Assembly (NCBI GenBank): GCA_017481725.1
Contig: JAFUOX010000078.1
Coordinates: 1 to 38,302, forward strand
Length of the DNA: 38,302 bases
Reading direction: 5' to 3'
DNA from: Kiritimatiellia bacterium
GTDB taxonomy: Bacteria; Verrucomicrobiota; Kiritimatiellia; RFP12; UBA3636
In this document: positions 35,158 to 38,302 of the stretch, piece by piece
How positions within the stretch are numbered: the first letter of the stretch is position 1
Layout: every line of letters begins with the position of its first letter
Made by a program: the position numbers and the translations under genes
Notes under the pieces: generated by a model
The model's database searches: none
Told to the model about the DNA's origin: nothing
The model's input: the letters and a program-made list of their open reading frames with translations, nothing else

Positions 35158-35244
35158 GCGAGAGGTGGCAAGGTGCTAACCATTGTCTCCTCTCGCTTTC
35201 ACCTGAGAGCGTGCTACTGCACGCAAAGGGGCTGAAGCCCCTTT
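35158..35244. other. Cluster of three stem-loops in the repeat island
   Basis: GCGAGAGG (35158-35165) pairs with CCTCTCGC (35189-35196). GCGTGC-TACT-GCACGC occupies 35209-35224. AAAGGGGC-TGAA-GCCCCTTT occupies 35225-35244. The last two correspond, inverted, to the hairpin pair at 112-147. A structured RNA is possible but no promoter is visible, and a mobile-repeat explanation is as good. Open frames across 35033-35525 on both strands encode only repeat-derived peptides. Confidence 0.5.
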
Positions 35245-35440
35245 CTCCGATATTTTCCAAAACTCTCCGTGCCTCCGAACCTCTCTGTCCTCCGTGTTTC
35301 GCCCAAGGCTTGAGCGCAAGCAACAAATTGTTCTCTATGCCCCTTTCTCCGATATTTTCCAAAACTCTCCGTGTCTCCGTTCTCAGAAAAATCACACTAC
35401 GTGTGCTCCGTGTTTCGCCGAAGGCTCAAGCGCAAGCGAC
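35237..35440 (+). repeat. Tandem pair of CTCCGTG-type repeat units
   Basis: A 40-base stretch from GCCCCTTTCTCCGATATTTT onward occurs at 35237-35276 and again at 35339-35378 with one change, a period of 102 bases. The second unit continues through GTTCTCAGAAAAATCACACT and ACGTGTGCTCCGTG to about 35440, matching the 103-base repeats at 37732 and 37898. The first unit lacks the central part. DNA from 35441 to 35538 shows no feature. Confidence 0.82.
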
Positions 35441-35538
35441 AAATAAACCCTATATGGTCTTTTCGGAAGACAAAAGTAAATGCATACCTATTAATGATGA
35501 ATTAAATCATGCAACTGGCTTTTAAGAAGAAAATAATT

Positions 35539-36294
35539 CTAGTTAAAAAATTGCTCAAAAAACTCAATAACCTTTGCTGGGTCTTGTGGTCCATGTGGGT
35601 GATGTCCACATCCCTCCTTTGCCTCCACAACAAAAGGAATTTCGGTTTCCTCATATCGGCGAACAAGCTCTATCGCATTTTCTTCAAACGGCACGCATAA
35701 ATCCGCCGTTCCATAGGCTAAATAGATTGGTTTTCGGGCAGCTATAAGTGCATCTAGCTTATCAATCGGATGATTGCGATATAACAAAAGCTCACGCTTT
35801 GTCATACCATGTGCTTTTTCAAACTCCTGCCACATTGCCTCAGTTGTTTCTGGAGCATTGCCAAAGCCACCAGGGCAGCTCAAGAAATTCATCACCGGAG
35901 CGTCAAGATAAAGCCCACGAATTAGCTCTGGGTACTTTGCCGCAAGAAGAACAGAAATCATACCTCCACAACTCATACCAATCGTGATAACACCTGGCTC
36001 CAAATCAAACTCTTCAAATGCAAAGCGCAAGAACTTCTCTTGGTCTATAAGCTCAGACTCTGTTCCCCAGCGGTTTCTATTCTCAAGGAACAAAAAAGTA
36101 TATCCCTGACGTACAAACTCAAGTTGCAAAATCGGGAAAGCCCCAAAATACTCTGTTTTGAAAATTGCTCGCCCATTTCTATTTTCTTCCCTTGGAAGAA
36201 TTACAATAGCCTTTTTCCCTAAAAAAGTAAACTCAAGTTGCTCAAAGCCTTGATTATCATAACGGACAAGATTTTCTTCTTTTAATGTTTTCAT
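35539..36294 (-). CDS. Alpha/beta hydrolase family protein
   Basis: A 251-residue cytoplasmic protein. The ATG at 36294 has an AGGGTG ribosome site upstream. The catalytic triad is readable: the Ser nucleophile in IGMSCGGMISVLLA (about residue 115), Asp in YGTADLCVPFEEN and His in GCGHHPHGPQD. The GxSxGG elbow and the VILPRE-type opening fit prolyl-oligopeptidase-like or acetyl-xylan-esterase-like hydrolases. No signal peptide. Substrate unknown; next to uxuA it may handle an esterified sugar acid, but that is speculation. It lies 90 bases downstream of uxuA in the same direction, with a hairpin between. Its 3' end borders the large repeat island. Confidence 0.82.
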   Translation of the reverse strand: MKTLKEENLVRYDNQGFEQLEFTFLGKKAIVILPREENRNGRAIFKTEYFGAFPILQLEFVRQGYTFLFLENRNRWGTESELIDQEKFLRFAFEEFDLEPGVITIGMSCGGMISVLLAAKYPELIRGLYLDAPVMNFLSCPGGFGNAPETTEAMWQEFEKAHGMTKRELLLYRNHPIDKLDALIAARKPIYLAYGTADLCVPFEENAIELVRRYEETEIPFVVEAKEGCGHHPHGPQDPAKVIEFFEQFFN

Positions 36295-36317
36295 AAAAAC
36301 TACACCCTTACAACAAT

Positions 36318-36344
36318 GCCGCAAGAGGCAAAACCTCTCACGGC
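36318..36344 (-). terminator. Hairpin between uxuA and the hydrolase gene
   Basis: On the minus strand GCCGTGAGAGG pairs with CCTCTTGCGGC around TTTTG, 11 pairs including two G-U. From the plus strand the same places are A-C mismatches, so the structure belongs to the uxuA transcript. There is no T run after it, so it is more likely a partial terminator or an mRNA-stabilising element between the two genes. Confidence 0.5.
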
Positions 36345-36384
36345 ACTAAATTTGTTAAACAGTAATTTTTATCAACCGCAAAAA

Positions 36385-37566
36385 TTACTTATTGAACAAA
36401 GAATAAGCAATTCCCATCTCTAGGCCGCGAAGCTCTGCAATACCGCGCATACGGCCAATGCAGGAGTAGCCTGGATTTGTCTTCTTATTCAAGTCATCAA
36501 TCATCTGGTGTCCATGGTCTGGGCGTACAGCAATAGAAACACCGCGACGCTGCTCCACCTCAAGCAAAGCCTTCATTACACCATACATATCAACATCGCC
36601 CTCAAGGTGATTTGCTTCATGGAAATTACCTTCCTCATCACCCTGTGTGCTACGTAGATGTACAAAGTTAATGCGATCTCCGAAGCGGCGCATCATATCT
36701 GGCAAATCATTGTCTGCACGTACGCCAAATGAGCCAGTGCAGAAGCACAAGCCATTTGACTTATTAGGAACTGCATCAATAATTGCCTGAAAATCATCGG
36801 CTGTGCTCATAATGCGTGGCAAGCCAAGAATTGGATATGGTGGATCATCTGCATGGATAACTAGGCTTACACCAGCCTCATCAGCAACTGGGCAAATTTC
36901 CTTTAAGAACTCAATCAAATTGCCACGCAATGTATCTGCATCAACATCCTTATAGCGGTCAAGAGCCTGCTGGAACTGCTCAATTGTAAAGCTCTCCTCT
37001 GAGCCAGGAAGACCAGCAATCATATTGCGAACAAGAACCTTCTTCTCATCCTCGCTCATAGCATCAAAGCGAGCCTTTGCCTTTGCAATTTCTGCTTCTG
37101 TGTATGCAGCCTCAGCACCAGGGCGCTTCAAAATAAATAGCTCAAAAGCAACAAATGCTGCCTTCTCAAAGCGTAAGCCCTTAGAGCCATCTGGCATTGT
37201 GTATGCAAGGTCTGTACGTGTCCAGTCTAGAACTGGCATAAAGTTATAGGTAACAACCTTAACGCCACATGCACCCAAATTCTTAATTGACTGCTTGTAG
37301 TTATCAATATATCGCTGGAACTCACCCTCGCGTGTTTTGATATGCTCATGTACAGGCACGCTCTCAACTACAGACCATGTTAGCCCTGCAGCCTCAATCA
37401 AAGCCTTACGCTTTTCAATTTCCTCAACTGTCCAAACCTCACCATTAGGAATATGGTGCAAGGCATTAACAATACCTGTAACACCGGTCTGCTTAATATC
37501 TGCTAATGTAATTGGGTCATTTGGTCCATACCAACGCCAAGTTTGTTCACATAAAACTGGTTTCAT
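36385..37566 (-). CDS. uxuA: Mannonate dehydratase
   Basis: A 393-residue protein, the same length as E. coli UxuA (394). The ATG at 37566 is fixed by AAGGAG 6-7 bases upstream; an ATG two codons earlier lies too close to it. The (beta/alpha)8 fold carries the metal site: [32 protein letters not shown] (Cys ligand), [12 protein letters not shown] (His ligand) and VRPDHGHQM (Asp/His). The N-terminus [20 protein letters not shown] is characteristic. It dehydrates D-mannonate to 2-keto-3-deoxygluconate in glucuronate breakdown, in the cytoplasm. The next enzyme, a KDG kinase, is probably the gene at 10315. No UxaC or UxuB gene is in the window. Confidence 0.96.
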   Translation of the reverse strand: MKPVLCEQTWRWYGPNDPITLADIKQTGVTGIVNALHHIPNGEVWTVEEIEKRKALIEAAGLTWSVVESVPVHEHIKTREGEFQRYIDNYKQSIKNLGACGVKVVTYNFMPVLDWTRTDLAYTMPDGSKGLRFEKAAFVAFELFILKRPGAEAAYTEAEIAKAKARFDAMSEDEKKVLVRNMIAGLPGSEESFTIEQFQQALDRYKDVDADTLRGNLIEFLKEICPVADEAGVSLVIHADDPPYPILGLPRIMSTADDFQAIIDAVPNKSNGLCFCTGSFGVRADNDLPDMMRRFGDRINFVHLRSTQGDEEGNFHEANHLEGDVDMYGVMKALLEVEQRRGVSIAVRPDHGHQMIDDLNKKTNPGYSCIGRMRGIAELRGLEMGIAYSLFNK

Positions 37567-37626
37567 AAACATCTCCTTAAACTATTATACGTCTACTTAC
37601 ATATATATTAATCAAAATTTGCAGTT

Positions 37627-37656
37627 ATTTTACCACAACAAGAATATCACACGCAA
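37627..37656 (-). promoter_or_regulatory. Possible promoter of uxuA
   Basis: On the minus strand: TTGCGT (37651-37656), 18 bases, then TAAAAT (37627-37632). The leader would be about 55 bases. A perfect TATAAT at 37584-37589 lies too close to the ribosome site to be used for this start. Confidence 0.4.
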
Positions 37657-37731
37657 ATAAATAATTTATCAGCGAATAATTAAGTTATAAATCTAAAAAA
37701 CAACTCCATATTCCGTGCTTATCCGCCCATC

Positions 37732-37834
37732 AAACCCCCTCCGTGCCTCCGTTCTCAGAAAAATCACACTACGTGTGCTCCGTGTTCCGCCGAAGGCTTG
37801 AGCGGGAGCGTTTAAATCGTTACACTTGTTGCTT
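37732..37834 (+). repeat. 103-bp CTCCGTG-type repeat, copy 1
   Basis: It starts AAACCCCCTCCGTGCCTCCG and ends in CACTTGTTGCTT. A second copy begins 166 bases later (37898-38000) with about four mismatches. Inside is the small hairpin CACAC-TAC-GTGTG. Related shorter copies are at 35237-35440. It starts about 165 bases upstream of uxuA. Confidence 0.92.
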
Positions 37835-37897
37835 ACGCTTAACACGGAGTACGGAGGACAAGGGAGGAAAAATGCAAGCAATCATTACAACACCACT

Positions 37898-38000
37898 AAA
37901 CCCCCTCCGTGCCTCCGTTCTCAGAAAAATCACACTACGTGTGCTCCGCGTTTCGCCGAAGGCCAGAGCGGGAGCGTTTAAATCGTTACACTTGTTGCTT
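37898..38000 (+). repeat. 103-bp CTCCGTG-type repeat, copy 2
   Basis: Nearly identical to 37732-37834, with differences around CGCGTTTCGCC and GGCCAGAG. The 63 bases between the copies contain ACACGGAGTACGGAGGACAAGG, related to the same CCTCCGT units on the other strand. A frame of about 120 codons runs through both copies but only translates the repeat. Confidence 0.92.
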
Positions 38001-38008
38001 TCGCTACT

Positions 38009-38048
38009 GGAAGATTGGGAGTTTTGGAGATTAGGAGGCTTGAACATG
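38009..38048 (+). repeat. Degenerate octamer array
   Basis: GGAAGATT, GGGAGTTT, TGGAGATT, AGGAGGCT and a weak fifth unit share 8-base spacing and a GGAGnTT core. It resembles the other octamer arrays in period and in the AGTTT core, but with a G-rich variant. This is the least certain array. Confidence 0.45.
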
Positions 38049-38146
38049 TTATATTCATACAGATATTGTTATTTCCCGCAGAGACGCAGAGCCGCAGAGA
38101 CTTGTGTGGTCACTTGAAGTGCGAAGGTTGGACGCAGGGTGCGGAG

Positions 38147-38195
38147 CAGATGCACGTGACGCCGAAGGGACGCAGAGACGCAGAGGACGCAGAGG
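38147..38195 (+). repeat. ACGCAGAG-rich repeat module, copy 3
   Basis: GATGCACGTGACGCCGAAGG leads into several ACGCAGAG units. It matches the inverted copy at 1-92, including GCACGTGA, and the direct copy at 34761-34841. Further CGCAGAG units at 38076-38100 and the module GTGCGAAGGTTGGACGCAGG near 38119-38138 belong to the same island. Confidence 0.8.
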
Positions 38196-38217
38196 CTTGC
38201 GTGGTGGGTTCTGTGAT

Positions 38218-38295
38218 AACACTACCGCTTGTCGTTGCCTTGGTTATTGCTTTATCTTTCGAAGCAATAAGGCAACTTCCAAGCGCTAGTGTGTT
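38218..38295 (+). repeat. Long-hairpin element (78 bp), copy B
   Basis: The left arm AACACTACCGCTTG matches the reverse complement of the right end CAAGCGCTAGTGTGTT apart from small insertions. GTTGCCT and TATTGCTT pair with AAGCAATA and AGGCAAC, leaving a loop TATCTTTCG (38253-38261) and a 4-base bulge. The whole 78 bases thus fold as one hairpin. The centre is identical to copy A at 34832-34912. Confidence 0.8.
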
Positions 38296-38302
38296 CGACC
38301 AC

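Noticed and set aside
35033-35525. Overlapping open frames of 120-137 codons on both strands as small genes
   Set aside because: They run across octamer arrays and CTCCGTG repeats, have no ribosome site, and repeat their own peptide (for example RRVLENIGERG twice) because the DNA is duplicated.
37743-38117. A 124-codon open frame as a gene
   Set aside because: It translates both 103-bp repeat copies and the start of the ACGCAGAG island; composition is that of the repeat, not of a protein.

Overview
The window is AT-rich bacterial DNA with dense genes on both strands. The fit is best to a host-associated, carbohydrate-degrading member of the PVC group (Lentisphaerota, Kiritimatiellota or Verrucomicrobiota). 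This is inference from small secreted LRR_5/BspA-like proteins with short Sec signals, a lone GspF-type protein, carbohydrate-active and hexuronate enzymes, and no typical Bacteroidota SusCD pairs. The phylum is not proven. Promoters that can be read look sigma70-like (TTGAnn, 17-18 bases, TATnnT). Some genes have strong Shine-Dalgarno sites and others have none visible.

Layout. 1-276: a non-coding repeat island. 277-4589 (minus): a secreted LRR_5 protein and a secreted deacetylase-like protein, apparently one operon. 4785-5645 (plus): a patatin-like phospholipase whose 3' end overlaps a convergent ribokinase gene. 5625-11421 (minus): a colinear run of KDG-kinase-like sugar kinase, a membrane-anchored unknown protein, a DJ-1/PfpI protein, a GspF-type protein, an RlmI-type rRNA methyltransferase and ribokinase. 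11456-12050: tRNA-Ser(GCU) on minus and tRNA-Thr(UGU) on plus, each with its own promoter. 12259-13929: ilvD on minus. 14142-19587 (plus): a double-SIS sugar-phosphate protein, a second COG1092-type methyltransferase, a GT2 glycosyltransferase and a beta-helix protein ending in a PDZ-like segment. 19588-19838: a repeat island. 19839-22172 (minus): a histidine phosphatase and a PHP/CehA-like metallohydrolase. 22496-27205 (plus): rarA and mfd, a genome-maintenance pair. 27220-32507 (minus): a GH38-like glycosidase, two tandem paralogous secreted LRR proteins and the truncated tail of a third. 32779-34707 (plus): an orphan DppB-type ABC permease and a GT2 glycosyltransferase. 34708-35538: a large repeat island. 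35539-37566 (minus): an alpha/beta hydrolase and uxuA. 37690-38302: a last repeat island.

Metabolic links. UxuA (mannonate to 2-keto-3-deoxygluconate) and the KDG-kinase-like PfkB protein would be consecutive steps of hexuronate breakdown, although about 25 kb apart. The deacetylase-like protein, GH38-like enzyme, beta-helix protein and ribokinase fit the use of host or plant glycans.

Most unusual content. I see no convincing new defence or secretion system. The most interesting signal is the set of four intergenic islands built from the same short modules in different orders and orientations: arrays of a degenerate 8-bp unit (nnAGTWTG), tracts rich in ACGCAGAG, an approximately 80-bp element that is one long imperfect hairpin with compensatory arm changes, a hairpin pair, and a 103-bp unit built on CTCCGTG. 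Three of the four islands lie at gene 3' ends. The other strong evolutionary signal is the LRR gene array with a 979-bp period and a decayed third unit.
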